Shown: positions 39,005 to 49,039, counted from the stretch's first letter. The stretch: DNA of 64,000 nt from Psychrobacter pygoscelis (GCF_004335015.1 NZ_RQRU01000001.1:1116001-1180000), one strand, 5' to 3'. Numbers and translations are program-made. The notes: generated from the sequence alone by a model not told the origin.

Positions 39005-39038
39005 TCAGGTTTAATAACTATTCATTAAGCCCCACAAG

Positions 39039-39365
39039 TCAAGTGCTAGCCCTCACCACACAAACCACCTTTCCTATCACTTGCTCTAACATTATCCAGC
39101 CCATCTGCACTTCAGTCACACTAGCAGCAGCATTATCACCGCACAGTCGCAGTGCTATGGCTTGACCATTGTTATCCAGTCGCACCTGACTAACTCGCTT
39201 GATAATCTCACCATAATAAGAATGACGAACGGCGACGATATCGCCGACTTGTACTTGCTGCCGATAGCGGCCAATTTCCCAGCGCCACACCAAAACAAAT
39301 GCACCCGACTCAAGGGCCGGGTGCATGCTAATACCATCTATTTTTAATAGTTTTAGCTTAATCAT
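39039..39365 (-). CDS. sodX: Nickel-type superoxide dismutase maturation protease
   Basis: A 108-residue S26/S24-type peptidase with catalytic Ser S13 (DGISMHPAL) and general-base Lys K56 (GEIIKRVSQ). It lacks a clear transmembrane anchor, like SodX rather than LepB. SodX removes the leader of nickel SOD to expose the nickel-binding His. The nickel SOD gene lies 33 bp upstream on the same strand, which decides the assignment. It ends 34 bp from the convergent DUF72 gene. Confidence 0.92.
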   Translation of the reverse strand: MIKLKLLKIDGISMHPALESGAFVLVWRWEIGRYRQQVQVGDIVAVRHSYYGEIIKRVSQVRLDNNGQAIALRLCGDNAAASVTEVQMGWIMLEQVIGKVVCVVRAST

Positions 39366-39398
39366 GATTGTATATATTAATTATACCGTAATGATTAG

Positions 39399-39887
39399 TT
39401 AGCTAAATTTTGGATAAACGGTTTCGACTTTAGGCTCGTATGGACAAGTCGCACGATAAGTCTCAACGCCTTTAGACTGCCAAAATATCTCAGTGAACTC
39501 ATTCACCAAGTCTACTAATTTTTGCGCTTTATCCATAGTGATATGCTGCTTGGCTCCAGAGCCTGCTAGCATAATATCGTGCGTCAGCTTATGAATATTA
39601 GGATACTTCTCTAATAGCTCACCCTTAAAGTAGTCACCCCAAATGATGCGAATCTCATTTTTAACCGATTCAGCATGTTTTTCTTTATCTTCTATTAAAC
39701 GGCCAAACTTCGCCAAATCTTCTTTACTATCGCCAAGGCCCTGAATCTGTTGACAATAACGTAATACACTTAGCGCATAAATCTGAGCAGGGGTGGTGTC
39801 ATAGATACCACAAGGGATATCACAATGAGCGGAAACAGCGGTAAATGGGCGAACTTGATCAATCTTTTTGAGTAGTGAATGTAGCAT
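39399..39887 (-). CDS. sodN: Nickel superoxide dismutase precursor
   Basis: Superoxide dismutase using nickel. The N-terminal nickel hook HCDxPCGxY is intact as H21-C22-D23-I24-P25-C26-G27-I28-Y29, immediately after a 20-residue leader ending VSA. Cleavage after A20 would expose His as residue 1 of a 142-residue mature enzyme, in agreement with NiSOD. The rest is helical and ends CPYEPKVETVYPKFS. AAGGA precedes the ATG. It forms an operon with sodX; an iron SOD gene lies about 1.1 kb away. Confidence 0.95.
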   Translation of the reverse strand: MLHSLLKKIDQVRPFTAVSAHCDIPCGIYDTTPAQIYALSVLRYCQQIQGLGDSKEDLAKFGRLIEDKEKHAESVKNEIRIIWGDYFKGELLEKYPNIHKLTHDIMLAGSGAKQHITMDKAQKLVDLVNEFTEIFWQSKGVETYRATCPYEPKVETVYPKFS

Positions 39888-40188
39888 GATAGATTCCTTA
39901 TCCTTTGATTCGAATAAATAAATGCAAATAAACAGCTGCGAATAAAAAATGAGATTAAATAACTTTAATACTGGTAATTAATTCGCGATTGATTCAACGC
40001 CAATATTAGTTCGATGTTCAGTTAGCGGTAAGATTCAATGAGCGATTTCCTTGTTTTTCAAAACTACTGTAAAAAGAGACTTTGGCAGCGATAGACTGCT
40101 GCGATGGGACTATTCAATACTCATATACTCAGCGCTTAAACCGATAGTGCTTAAATCAATGCGGCCAAGCATAGAAGCTGACGCCCAA

Positions 40189-40407
40189 CTACTTATTATT
40201 TTGTTGGGTGACGTAGCGATAGCCAACCCAAGCACAAACGCCTAACGCGGCGATGATGCTGCCATAGAATAATATGTGAATAAGCATAGAGCTGTTGGCA
40301 CTGTGGTCATGGCCTGGATGGGCAAAAGCTTGCGAGGTCATCATGATGCTAGAGATAACTGCTAGCATGGCCGAAATAACGGAGTGAACTAAAGATTGTT
40401 TTTTCAT
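40189..40407 (-). CDS. Small exported His-rich membrane protein next to nickel SOD
   Basis: A 72-residue protein. A Sec signal peptide ends QAFA, so the mature form would begin HPGHDHSAN, a His-rich metal-binding-like N-terminus, followed by one transmembrane helix (SMLIHILFYGSIIAALGVCAW) and a short cytoplasmic tail. GGAG precedes ATG 40407; a longer TTG frame to 40419 is less likely. A similar exposed HPG-H start occurs in HupE-type nickel/cobalt permeases, but this protein is far shorter. It lies 300 bp upstream of sodN on the same strand. A role in nickel handling is inference. Confidence 0.75.
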   Translation of the reverse strand: MKKQSLVHSVISAMLAVISSIMMTSQAFAHPGHDHSANSSMLIHILFYGSIIAALGVCAWVGYRYVTQQNNK

Positions 40408-40974
40408 ACTGCGCTCCAAGTTTTAGTGATGATAATGGGATGGCACGATTGGGACTATTTGAATCACCTAAAAGATAGGCTCCTCAATGGCTGTGATATG
40501 TCGGTAGCTGCTATATCTTCGGTAGCCCTTATCACAAGGTTATCTGCTCAATATGACAAATGACTATGACTAACTTATATATTTAGACGCAGTTAGGCGT
40601 ACTTAAAAATGGTTCCTTAAGTTAGATAACTGATGTCTATGGCTAGCTAAAGGTAGTTTAACCAACTAAAGCCGGTCACATGAAGATTATGCACTTAATC
40701 ACGCTTCCATTTAAATAAATACCAATCAACCATAGCCTGAATAGCTCTAAATGTAAATATATCTCATTTATATTTTTATAATAAACTTTTGTTTATTATT
40801 CTTAGATAATATCTCATTACCAACAAGTTATCTAGTCAGCTGCCTCCCTACTCTCTCGTTATACGCATCCTATAACTGATGCTGGCTACCTGAAGCTTAA
40901 AAAAGCAGGCACAAAAAAAAGGATGCCTTAGGCACCCTTTCTTATCATCTAACGCGAGGTTAAAAAGCTATCAA
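40408..40974. other. Intergenic region
   Basis: A 567-bp AT-rich region carrying the sodB terminator and the promoter area of the small His-rich gene. No clear Nur or Fur operator found by eye. Confidence 0.5.
40913..40942 (-). terminator. Intrinsic terminator of sodB
   Basis: On the minus strand GGGTGCC / GGCATCC with TAA loop and preceding AAA, followed by eight T. Confidence 0.85.
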
Positions 40975-41604
40975 TTACTCTTCAACGCCAGCGTCTTGTC
41001 CTTTGTACTTAGCGTTAGCGTAGTCCCAGTTCACTAGCTTGTCTAGGAAAGTGTCTACGTAGTCTGGGCGACGGTTACGATAGTCGATATAGTAAGCGTG
41101 CTCCCATACATCACAAGTCAACACAGCAACTTTACCGTGCGCTAGTGGCGTATCTGCGTTAGCAGTCTTCATGATAGATAGCTTACCACCTTCAGAGTCT
41201 GCTACTAGCCAAGCCCAGCCTGAACCGAACTGAGAGGTTGCTGCATTTTTGAACTCTTCACGGAACTTATCGTAAGAGCCGAAGTCTTCGTCAATTTTAG
41301 CTTGAAGATCACCTGTTGGTGCGCCGCCACCATTTTCTGGCGTCATGCAGTTCCAGTAAAAAGTGTGGTTCCAAACTTGCGCCGCTTGGTTAAACATGGT
41401 TTGCTTACTGTCATCTTCAGCAGTGGCTTTGATGATTTCAGGAAGGGTCTTATCTTCAAGGCCTGATCCTGGTAGCAATTCGTTTAGCTTGTTCACATAA
41501 GCAGCGTGGTGTTTATCATGGTGAAACTCAAGAGTCTCAGCACTGATGTGCGGCTCTAAAGCACCTTTTGCATAAGGAAGATCTGGTAGAGTAATATTTG
41601 ACAT
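40975..41604 (-). CDS. sodB: Superoxide dismutase [Fe]
   Basis: A 209-residue Fe/Mn-SOD fold enzyme. Metal ligands are in LEFHHDKHHAAYV (His), QVWNHTFYWNCM (His) and CDVWEHAYYIDYRN (Asp and His). AATSQFGSGWAWL carries the active-site Gln (residue pattern of the iron form), and the AQVWNHTFYW context also favours iron. AAGGA precedes the start. The presence of a second, nickel-dependent SOD gene suggests metal-dependent switching. Confidence 0.97.
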   Translation of the reverse strand: MSNITLPDLPYAKGALEPHISAETLEFHHDKHHAAYVNKLNELLPGSGLEDKTLPEIIKATAEDDSKQTMFNQAAQVWNHTFYWNCMTPENGGGAPTGDLQAKIDEDFGSYDKFREEFKNAATSQFGSGWAWLVADSEGGKLSIMKTANADTPLAHGKVAVLTCDVWEHAYYIDYRNRRPDYVDTFLDKLVNWDYANAKYKGQDAGVEE

Positions 41605-42110
41605 ATTCTTGTATCCTTGGCTGATTTAGCGTCGCTTATTACTATAAGTTATTGCTATCTTTCATGACGCTACTTCACGTCATAAAAGCAATATCTATAG
41701 ACTCTAGAACGATTTATTACCTACCGTCATTAGAGCCATAAGCGGCTAGCTAAAATGGCTGAATTGTTATTAAAAATATAGTGAAACCAACATCGAATTA
41801 GGGTCGCCCTAACTATAATGGTCTCTTATTATCTTACTAATTCCTACAGTGCTGCGCCCTAATTGGGTCAACGCATTATACTAAAATTAGTAAGTATCTT
41901 AAAGACTTGCGCTGCAGTATAACAAGGAGACGACGTAATAACCGTTACTGAATGTTATACAAATGATGGCGTTATTCACAGACTATATTTTCACTTATTA
42001 TATTAAAGAATTTTTCAGCTGTTAGGCGTCAGTGACCTTAGCGATGAGCGTATAGCGCAGAGGATTAACCCCACTTTGATACAACCAAAATACAACGAGG
42101 TGTCATAACA
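41605..42110. other. Divergent intergenic region sodB-rdgB
   Basis: A 506-bp region. It contains a tight inverted repeat TTAGGGtcgCCCTAA (41798-41812) directly followed by TATAAT (41813-41818), which might be an operator next to a -10, but no -35 is obvious. No gene seen. Confidence 0.45.
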
Positions 42111-42824
42111 ATGCAGTCCAACACTACTATCGAACCTTCTGCTAGTCCTTCTTTCACCAGTGCTTCTAGAATTAATGACGCTAGCGATGCTGCAAACAGC
42201 ACTACTCACAACCCGCAGCGCTGGGTATTAGCGAGTAACAATAAAGGCAAGCTTAGAGAGTTTCAGCGATTGTTTGCAGATGCCAATCTAAACGTAGATA
42301 TAGTGCCGCAAGGCGAGCTAGGTATCGAAGATGCGGTTGAAGATGGCTTGAGCTTTGTAGAAAATGCCATCATCAAGGCGCGGCACGCCAGCCGTAGTAG
42401 TGGCCTACCCGCTATCGCTGATGACTCAGGGCTTTGTGTCCCTGCTTTAGGCAATGCTCCTGGGATATTCTCAGCGCGCTACGCCGGTGAGCACGGTAAT
42501 GATAGTAAGAATAATGCGAAGTTAATCGCTGACTTATCCCCCATACGTGAGCTTAATCCTCGTGCGCCTATCGCTGGTCAGTTTGTTTGTGTGCTAGCAT
42601 TGGTGCGTCATGCTGATGACCCGCTACCGATAATAGCGCAAGGGTTATGGCACGGTGAGATATTAGAAGTGCCCCGCGGTGCGCATGGCTTTGGATATGA
42701 TCCGCTATTTTTGGTACCAGACTTGGCACTAAGTGCAGCGCAGCTAGATAGTGCTGTCAAAAACCGCTTAAGCCATCGCGGTCAAGCCATTGAATCTTTA
42801 CTAAAACAGCTGGATAATTTCTAA
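42111..42824 (+). CDS. rdgB: XTP/dITP diphosphatase
   Basis: House-cleaning pyrophosphatase that removes dITP, dHapTP and XTP from the nucleotide pool. It has the Ham1/RdgB signatures WVLASNNKGKLREFQRLF (substrate-binding SxNxxK), DDSGLCVPAL, FSARYAGEHG, HGFGYDPLF and LSHRGQA. The 237 residues include a Ser/Thr/Asn-rich N-terminal extension of about 37 residues not present in most homologues; initiation further in is unlikely since no Met lies near the core start. Confidence 0.95.
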   Translation: MQSNTTIEPSASPSFTSASRINDASDAANSTTHNPQRWVLASNNKGKLREFQRLFADANLNVDIVPQGELGIEDAVEDGLSFVENAIIKARHASRSSGLPAIADDSGLCVPALGNAPGIFSARYAGEHGNDSKNNAKLIADLSPIRELNPRAPIAGQFVCVLALVRHADDPLPIIAQGLWHGEILEVPRGAHGFGYDPLFLVPDLALSAAQLDSAVKNRLSHRGQAIESLLKQLDNF

Positions 42825-43131
42825 TACGCTTAACTCGCTAAGAAAAGTCATGCAACTGTGGTTACTAAATGCGGTTATTAAATACAGCTTTAATCTATAT
42901 GGTCGATACGCACCTGATTGAGCTGCCTAGATAACTTTTACTTTGATAATGAGATAGACTATACTATTCTACTTTTAAAATTTTACAGCACGACCAGTTT
43001 TACGGTTCCGATTGAATCGTTATAACCGTTTTTATCTTTTATTTATTCATTGAGATAGTGCAATCGGCAGTCATCACCACCTATATTGTAAAGACCGATT
43101 GCCCTCCAATTAACCCAAAGGTGTATTTAAC
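42825..43131. other. Intergenic region rdgB-tig
   Basis: A 307-bp spacer with the presumed tig promoter; no terminator or gene identified. Confidence 0.45.
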
Positions 43132-44469
43132 ATGGCAACAGATCTACAAGTTACTACCAATAAAGTGGCAGACAATCAAACTCAACTTACCGTTAAGGTA
43201 CCTGTTGAAAAGATTCAAAACAAAGTCGACGGTCGTATTCGTCAAGTCGCTAAGACGGCTAAGATTGATGGCTTCCGTAAAGGCAAAGTCCCTATGTCAC
43301 ACATCCGTGCTCAGTATGGCGCGGGCATCCAGCAAGAAGTAATCAACGATGTGATCCGTGATACGGTCTTTGAGGCTATCAAATCTGAAGACGTACGCGC
43401 TGTAGGCATGCCTAACATCGATGACGTTAAGTTAGAAGACGACTTCTTGGTCTATCAAGCTACTGTCGAGATCTTCCCAGAAATCGAAGTTCAGGGTGCA
43501 AGCGAAATCGAAGTTGAGCGTCAATCAGCGACCGTCAGCGACGAAGACGTCGATACCATGATCGAAAACCTACAAAAGCAGCGTCAAGAGTTCACAGACA
43601 AAGACGGTGCAGCGGATGAGGGCGATCAGGTTACCTTTGACTTTGAAGGCTCAATTGATGGCGAAAAATTCGACGGCGGCAGCGCAGAAGACTTCAAATT
43701 GGTCATCGGTAGCGGCCAGATGATCCCAGGCTTTGAAGATGGTATCAAAGGTCTTAAAGCAGGTGAAGAAAAAACCATCGATGTGACTTTCCCCGAGGAC
43801 TATCAAGCTGAAGAGCTTGCGGGCAAAGAAGCACAGTTCAAAATCAATGTCAAAAAAGTTGAAGAATCTAAGCTTCCTGAGCTAAATGAAGAATTCTTCG
43901 AGCAATTTGGCGTGACTGAAGGCGGCCTAGAGCAGCTCAAAAAAGACGTGCGCAAAAACATGGAACGCGAAATCAAAAATGCAGCGCGTAGCCAAGTGAA
44001 GCAAGCGACTTTTGATGCGCTACTTGAGAAAAACGAATTTGACGTACCGCAAGCGATGCTAGATCAAGAGATTGAGCGTCAGCGCAACTTGATGATGCAG
44101 CGTTTCGCCCAGCAGTTCGGCGCTAACCCTGAGAACTTCAACAAAGACATGCTGCCTGATGAGCTATTTGAAGAGCAGGCATTGCGTGCTGCCCGTCTAG
44201 GTATCATCGTCGCCCGTGTTATCGAAGAGCAAAAGCTAGAAGTAGATCAAGACCGTGTTGAGACCTTCATCCGTGAAGCGGCTGAAAACTACGAAGATCC
44301 ACAAGAAGTTATCGATTACTACACTAACGATCAGCAGCAACGTGCTAATATCGAATCTGTAGTACTAGAAGACCAAGTGGTCGACTACTTACTGTCTCAA
44401 GCCAAGGTCTCTGACAAAGAAGTCAGCTATAAAGACCTGCTTGCCGCTCAGCAACAAGCTGCTATGTAA
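43132..44469 (+). CDS. tig: Trigger factor
   Basis: Ribosome-bound chaperone and prolyl isomerase, 445 residues. The N-terminal ribosome-binding domain has the signature [11 protein letters not shown] (GFRxGKxP). The FKBP-type PPIase domain spans about residues 160-245 ([38 protein letters not shown]). The C-terminal helical arms follow. It heads the common tig-clpP-clpX order, but a terminator separates it from clpP. Confidence 0.97.
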   Translation: MATDLQVTTNKVADNQTQLTVKVPVEKIQNKVDGRIRQVAKTAKIDGFRKGKVPMSHIRAQYGAGIQQEVINDVIRDTVFEAIKSEDVRAVGMPNIDDVKLEDDFLVYQATVEIFPEIEVQGASEIEVERQSATVSDEDVDTMIENLQKQRQEFTDKDGAADEGDQVTFDFEGSIDGEKFDGGSAEDFKLVIGSGQMIPGFEDGIKGLKAGEEKTIDVTFPEDYQAEELAGKEAQFKINVKKVEESKLPELNEEFFEQFGVTEGGLEQLKKDVRKNMEREIKNAARSQVKQATFDALLEKNEFDVPQAMLDQEIERQRNLMMQRFAQQFGANPENFNKDMLPDELFEEQALRAARLGIIVARVIEEQKLEVDQDRVETFIREAAENYEDPQEVIDYYTNDQQQRANIESVVLEDQVVDYLLSQAKVSDKEVSYKDLLAAQQQAAM

Positions 44470-45044
44470 AGAGGCTTGTAACCTAAATCTAATACATTAG
44501 CTTTGCAGGTTTAGCCTTAATCAGATGACCTTAATACCATTATCTAAATGGCTATAGCTGCAACTCTTATGTTTTAAAGTTAATGTAGGGATTTATATTT
44601 AAATAATTTATATTTAAATTAAAGCTACTGATCAAGGTTACTTACCGTCTAAGTCTACTAAGTGTCCAAAGATACTTTGGTAGGAGCAGCAAGTAGATGC
44701 CTCAACGATAACGTTGGGGCATTTTTATAGGTCGGCAGTTATCTTTTGTCCTTGTTGACGTCTATGGTAAGCCGGCAGGTGAACTTGCTCGCGAGCCACA
44801 GATAGGTACAGCCCGTCTAAAAAAGTCAGCTTATTTTTGACATTGGGTATTAGCACTTGATAATCAGTAACTACCCCCCTATTAAGACAAGTATTCGATG
44901 GTTATTTTAACTCTGCTGATTTAAGCTTATTGATAGGGTATAAATAAAGACTTACTAACGGCCTTATTGTCAAGCAAGCCATTTTATTCGTCACCCACCT
45001 TATTTATTTTGACACTTATAACTATAGCAATAGGAACTCAGTCT
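44470..45044. other. Intergenic region tig-clpP
   Basis: A 575-bp region with the tig terminator and the clpP promoter area. No other feature recognised. Confidence 0.5.
44697..44728 (+). terminator. Intrinsic terminator after tig
   Basis: Arms ATGCCTCAAC / GTTGGGGCAT with a 6-nt loop (one G-U pair), followed by TTTTTA. Confidence 0.85.
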
Positions 45045-45722
45045 ATGTCCAATATTGACCACATTAAAGCCAACCCTCATTTTGATTTGCTCATGAGCGC
45101 TCATCAATCTGCCAGCCAAGCGCCAAGAAGTGCGCTGGTACCGATGGTGGTTGAACAATCGGCTCGCGGCGAACGCTCTTTTGATATCTTCTCACGCCTA
45201 CTGCGTGAACGTGTCATCTTTTTGACCGGTCAAGTAGAAGATCACATGGCCAATCTCATCGTGGCGCAGATGCTATTTTTGGAAGCGGAAAACCCTGAAA
45301 AAGATATCCATCTCTACATCAACTCGCCAGGTGGATCAGTCAGTGCTGGCCTGGCTATCTTTGATACCATGAACTTCATTAAGCCCGAAGTATCAACCAT
45401 CTGTATGGGCGGCGCTTATAGCATGGGCTCATTCTTGCTCGCAGCAGGCGAAAAAGGCAAACGCTATGCCCTTGCCAACTCTCGCGTGATGATCCATCAG
45501 CCCTCAGGCGGCGCGCAAGGTCAAGCCACAGATATCGAGATTAACGCTCGCGAGATCCTAAAAATTCGTGACCGTCTAAATCGAATCTTGGCCGAGCGTA
45601 CTGGTCAACCACTAGAGAAAATCGAAAAAGACGTCGAGCGCGATTTTTGGTTAGACGCTGAAGAAGCCAAAGAATATGGCTTAGTCGATGAAGTACTAAA
45701 TCGCCGTCCGCAAGAGATGTAG
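45045..45722 (+). CDS. clpP: ATP-dependent Clp protease proteolytic subunit
   Basis: Serine protease core of ClpXP/ClpAP, 225 residues. The catalytic Ser is in [14 protein letters not shown], the catalytic His in [10 protein letters not shown], and the Asp in [10 protein letters not shown]. The start at ATG 45045 is chosen because TAGGAA lies about 8 nt upstream and the N-terminus then resembles ClpP with a short propeptide; the frame is open further upstream to 44967. It is followed by its own terminator and then clpX. Confidence 0.97.
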   Translation: MSNIDHIKANPHFDLLMSAHQSASQAPRSALVPMVVEQSARGERSFDIFSRLLRERVIFLTGQVEDHMANLIVAQMLFLEAENPEKDIHLYINSPGGSVSAGLAIFDTMNFIKPEVSTICMGGAYSMGSFLLAAGEKGKRYALANSRVMIHQPSGGAQGQATDIEINAREILKIRDRLNRILAERTGQPLEKIEKDVERDFWLDAEEAKEYGLVDEVLNRRPQEM

Positions 45723-45766
45723 GGCCGCGTCCTATGGAGACGATAAGGACTATTTAATATTTCGCA

Positions 45767-45794
45767 GATGCCTCAAAACGCTGAGGCATCTTTT
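45767..45794 (+). terminator. Intrinsic terminator between clpP and clpX
   Basis: A perfect 9-bp stem GATGCCTCA / TGAGGCATC with loop AAACGC and TTTT. It lies 65 bp upstream of clpX, implying a separate or read-through promoter arrangement. Confidence 0.85.
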
Positions 45795-45858
45795 AGCGCA
45801 TAAGCGATTAGTCTTCGCATACATTTTCGCCAGCTGAACAAATTTTAGGAGCGCCTTT

Positions 45859-47136
45859 ATGGCAAAAGATACCACCCCGCAGTGCTCGTTCTGCGGTAAA
45901 TCGAAAGACGATGTCCAGCAGCTCATCGCCGCTGATAACGCCAATATTTGTAATGAATGTATTGAGCTATGTACGGACCTCATCGCTGATGGTAGCGACA
46001 CAGCCGACAACTTAGACGATGATATTGATACCTCGTGGGTCAATAAAAAGCTACCGACCCCTAAAGAGCTACGCGCCCATCTTGATGACTATGTTATCGG
46101 TCAGGATTCGGCCAAAAAAGCCCTATCAGTCGCTGTCTATAATCACTACAAACGCCTTAAAGTCAGTCAGCAAATGGCCCAAGATAAGAAGCAAGCCAAG
46201 ATTGGTGCTGATGATGCCATGATCGAGCTGTCAAAGAGTAATATCTTGCTTATCGGTCCTACCGGTTCTGGTAAGACGCTATTGGCTCAGACCTTAGCTC
46301 GCTTACTTGATGTGCCATTTGCGATGGCTGATGCAACGACTCTCACTGAAGCCGGCTATGTGGGTGAAGATGTCGAAAATATCGTTCAGAAGCTATTGCA
46401 AGCATCAGATTATGACGTAAGTAAGGCAGAACAAGGCATCATCTATATCGATGAGATTGATAAAATCAGTAAAAAGGGTGAGAACTTATCAATCACTCGT
46501 GATGTCTCAGGTGAAGGCGTTCAGCAGGCTTTGCTTAAGCTTATTGAAGGTACAGTCGCCGCTATTCCACCGCACGGTGGTCGCAAGCATCCGCAGCAAG
46601 AGCTCATCCAAGTCGATACCAGCAATATCTTAGTCATCGTCGGTGGTGCATTTGCCGGACTTGATAAAGTGATTCAGCAGCGTACTGAAAAGACCGGTAT
46701 CGGCTTCAACGCCGACGTGCGCTCTAAAGAAGATCGTCGCCAAGTCTCTGAGCTGTTTAAAGAGGTCGAGCCAGAAGATTTAATCAAATTCGGTCTAATC
46801 CCTGAGCTCATTGGTCGCTTACCAGTTATCGCTACTTTAGAAGAGTTGGACGAAGACGCCCTCGTACAAATATTGACTCAACCAAAAAATGCTTTGGTCA
46901 AGCAGTATGAGTACTTATTCGATATGGAAGGCGCGAAAATATCCTTCACGGACGAAGCTCTAGACGCTATCGCTAAGAAAGCAATGGAGCGAAAAACCGG
47001 TGCCCGTGGTCTGCGCTCTATCGTCGAAAATGCTCTACTTGAGACCATGTATGAGCTGCCGTCCATGAAGGATGTCAAGACCGTGTTAGTAGACGATACC
47101 GTAATCAATGAAGGTGCTACCCCTAAGATTGCTTAA
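45859..47136 (+). CDS. clpX: ATP-dependent Clp protease ATP-binding subunit ClpX
   Basis: AAA+ unfoldase of 425 residues. The N-terminal zinc-binding domain has the four cysteines of CSFCGKS and CNECIELC. Walker A is GPTGSGKT, Walker B is [10 protein letters not shown], pore loop GYVG (AGYVGEDVE), sensor 2 GARGLRS. The ClpP-interacting loop (IGF) appears as [14 protein letters not shown] precedes the start. A strong terminator follows. Confidence 0.98.
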   Translation: MAKDTTPQCSFCGKSKDDVQQLIAADNANICNECIELCTDLIADGSDTADNLDDDIDTSWVNKKLPTPKELRAHLDDYVIGQDSAKKALSVAVYNHYKRLKVSQQMAQDKKQAKIGADDAMIELSKSNILLIGPTGSGKTLLAQTLARLLDVPFAMADATTLTEAGYVGEDVENIVQKLLQASDYDVSKAEQGIIYIDEIDKISKKGENLSITRDVSGEGVQQALLKLIEGTVAAIPPHGGRKHPQQELIQVDTSNILVIVGGAFAGLDKVIQQRTEKTGIGFNADVRSKEDRRQVSELFKEVEPEDLIKFGLIPELIGRLPVIATLEELDEDALVQILTQPKNALVKQYEYLFDMEGAKISFTDEALDAIAKKAMERKTGARGLRSIVENALLETMYELPSMKDVKTVLVDDTVINEGATPKIA

Positions 47137-47190
47137 TCGCTGATTTTAGATTGAGTTAGTATCTACTTAGCTCATCTTCATACAAGCACA

Positions 47191-47227
47191 AGGCAGTATC
47201 CAATAGTTTGGATACTGCCTTTTTTAT
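47191..47227 (+). terminator. Intrinsic terminator after clpX
   Basis: A perfect 12-bp stem AAGGCAGTATCC / GGATACTGCCTT with an 8-nt loop, then TTTTAT. Confidence 0.93.
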
Positions 47228-47394
47228 TGCCCTAATGGGCTGTTATACAAATTAGTTACAAAGATAATTTAATTAGATGCTGATAATTTATAGATTATTG
47301 TTTGCTAAATTTTCATAAGACTGTCATATCAGGGTCGTTTATTCGTTATACTTTTGACTTGTTAATCGATCTATCAACACCAAGGAAGGGCATT

Positions 47395-47850
47395 ATGACT
47401 TTTTTCTCTTTACCTGCACCTCTGCAACGATTAGCACAGCTGACTAAGTCGACGTTACCAGCCAGAGCTAAGATTGTATTTTGCTGAGCAGGTCGCGGCC
47501 TTACTTAGAGTCTACGTCAAGAACTTGAGCTACAAAAATGTGGCGTTTCGGCAACTTGTGTGTACCCTAGCGGCATTAAGACCAATATTGCTAATAGCGC
47601 TCGAGGCAATGATAGTATTCGCTCGCTAGGCATGGCGCGAGGTGAGAGCACCATCAGCAGCTTCAATAAAGTACTACGCTTTGATGCGAATGAAGCCGCT
47701 ATGATTATCTTATCCGCAGTGGTCAATGATGCTAGGCGCTGTCTTATCGGCAGCGATGCCAAAGTGGTTGATGTGGTTCAGCGGCTACTCACGAGTCACT
47801 ATCAGCGGCTCATGAACCAAGCTGCTAAGTTAGGTCGTATTATTCAGTAG
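47395..47850 (+). pseudogene. Decayed short-chain dehydrogenase/reductase
   Basis: One reading frame from ATG 47395 (strong AAGGAAGGG site before it) reads about 30 residues ending ARAKIVFC, then TGA, then AGRGLT, then TAG, then SLRQELELQKCGVS and VYPSGIKTNI onward to the stop at 47850. The second part matches the C-terminal third of SDR proteins (VRGLTESLRQEL, then the PGGIKTNI region). The first part could be the end of an SDR N-terminus just before the GxxxGIG motif. The NAD-binding site and the YxxxK active site are missing, so a large in-frame deletion plus two nonsense codons is inferred. Confidence 0.75.
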
Positions 47851-47947
47851 TTAAATAGCTAGTCAATTAGCATAGAATTCCCGATCAGCGCGCTGCCTGA
47901 ACAATAGAGCAACCCCAGCCTATTATCCTGATCCTGTTATCCTATTA

Positions 47948-49039
47948 CTAAGGTAGTGTCATATCTCCTGGCTCAAGCCAACCAGCTTTTCGCATTAGCG
48001 TGGCGACGAGCCAAGCGATAATGGCAGGTAGTACCAACATTAAGAGAACAATCGCTAACCATAACCGGCCCGGGCTCATCAGACTAGCTGAGGCCTCTAA
48101 TACGCCAAATACCCCGACCAACCCTGCTGTGCCCATGCCTGCTCCTGTCGCCGTACAATGCAGAGCAAATACGCTGGTAGCAATAGGGCCTGCGACCGCA
48201 CTGGCAACCACTGCTGGCAGTAGGATAATTGGCTTTTTGAGGACATTAGGAATCTGAAGCATACTGGTACCAATCCCCTGTGACACCAGTCCACTCACAC
48301 CATTGTCCCTATAACTGGCGACGGCAAAGCCGACCATATGTGCTGCGCAGCCGACCACCGCCGCGCCTCCCGCCAGACCACCGAGACCAATCGCTATACA
48401 AATAGCCGCACTAGATGTGGGCATGGTTAATAAGATTCCGACGACGACAGCAATGACAATCCCCATAAAGAAAGGTTGTAGCTCAGTGGCAGCATGGATA
48501 CCTTGACCGATGGCATTTACTGCAGCGACGACTGGCGGATTTAAAGTGGCGCACACGGCAAGAGCAACGCCGCAGACCACCAAGGGTATCAATAGGATAT
48601 CTAGCTTGGTACGACCAGCGATAAGGACACCGACGCGATAGGCAAATACCGACGTTAGATAAGCGCCTATCGGATTGCCAGGTAGCGCCAAAAATGTCGG
48701 CGCAGCGCCCACCTGCGGCGTAAACAATGTTCCTGCCATTAAGGCTTCAGAATGCGCGCCTAGCATACCAGCGACCAAGCAGCTGAGCATGACTAGCGTC
48801 GGCGCTTTAAGATAGTAGGCAATACCAACGCCAATCCCAGCTCCCATTAGAATACTCGCCAGCTTACCGATACTCATAAGTACCGGCAAATCAAGCCATT
48901 GTCCTATCTGTGAGATAATAAGACCGGCTATTAAGGTCACAAACAACCCTAGCGCCATACCGGTAAAGGCATCAATAAAATAGGTCTGAAAGAAGCTTTT
49001 AAGCCGACCTTGCTGGGCCATCTGCGTGCTGCTTGTCAT
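47948..49039 (-). CDS. PTS EIIC-like membrane protein (PF13303 type)
   Basis: A 363-residue polytopic membrane protein with about nine hydrophobic segments. It contains FTGMALGLFVTLIAG, VGAAPTFLALPGNPIGAYL, a PTSSAAICIAIGLGGLAGGAA loop segment and HMVGFAVASYRDNG, features of the PTS_EIIC_2 family. No EIIA, EIIB, HPr or EI gene is nearby, so whether it is a phosphotransferase permease, a transporter of another type or a regulator is unknown. Confidence 0.8.
   Translation of the reverse strand: MTSSTQMAQQGRLKSFFQTYFIDAFTGMALGLFVTLIAGLIISQIGQWLDLPVLMSIGKLASILMGAGIGVGIAYYLKAPTLVMLSCLVAGMLGAHSEALMAGTLFTPQVGAAPTFLALPGNPIGAYLTSVFAYRVGVLIAGRTKLDILLIPLVVCGVALAVCATLNPPVVAAVNAIGQGIHAATELQPFFMGIVIAVVVGILLTMPTSSAAICIAIGLGGLAGGAAVVGCAAHMVGFAVASYRDNGVSGLVSQGIGTSMLQIPNVLKKPIILLPAVVASAVAGPIATSVFALHCTATGAGMGTAGLVGVFGVLEASASLMSPGRLWLAIVLLMLVLPAIIAWLVATLMRKAGWLEPGDMTLP

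Noticed and set aside
39888-40188. Nur or Fur operator upstream of sodN
   Set aside because: I searched the spacer by eye and found no convincing palindrome matching either consensus.
40051-40245. Plus-strand ORF overlapping the small His-rich gene
   Set aside because: Opposes a gene with signal peptide and ribosome-binding site; no motif of its own.
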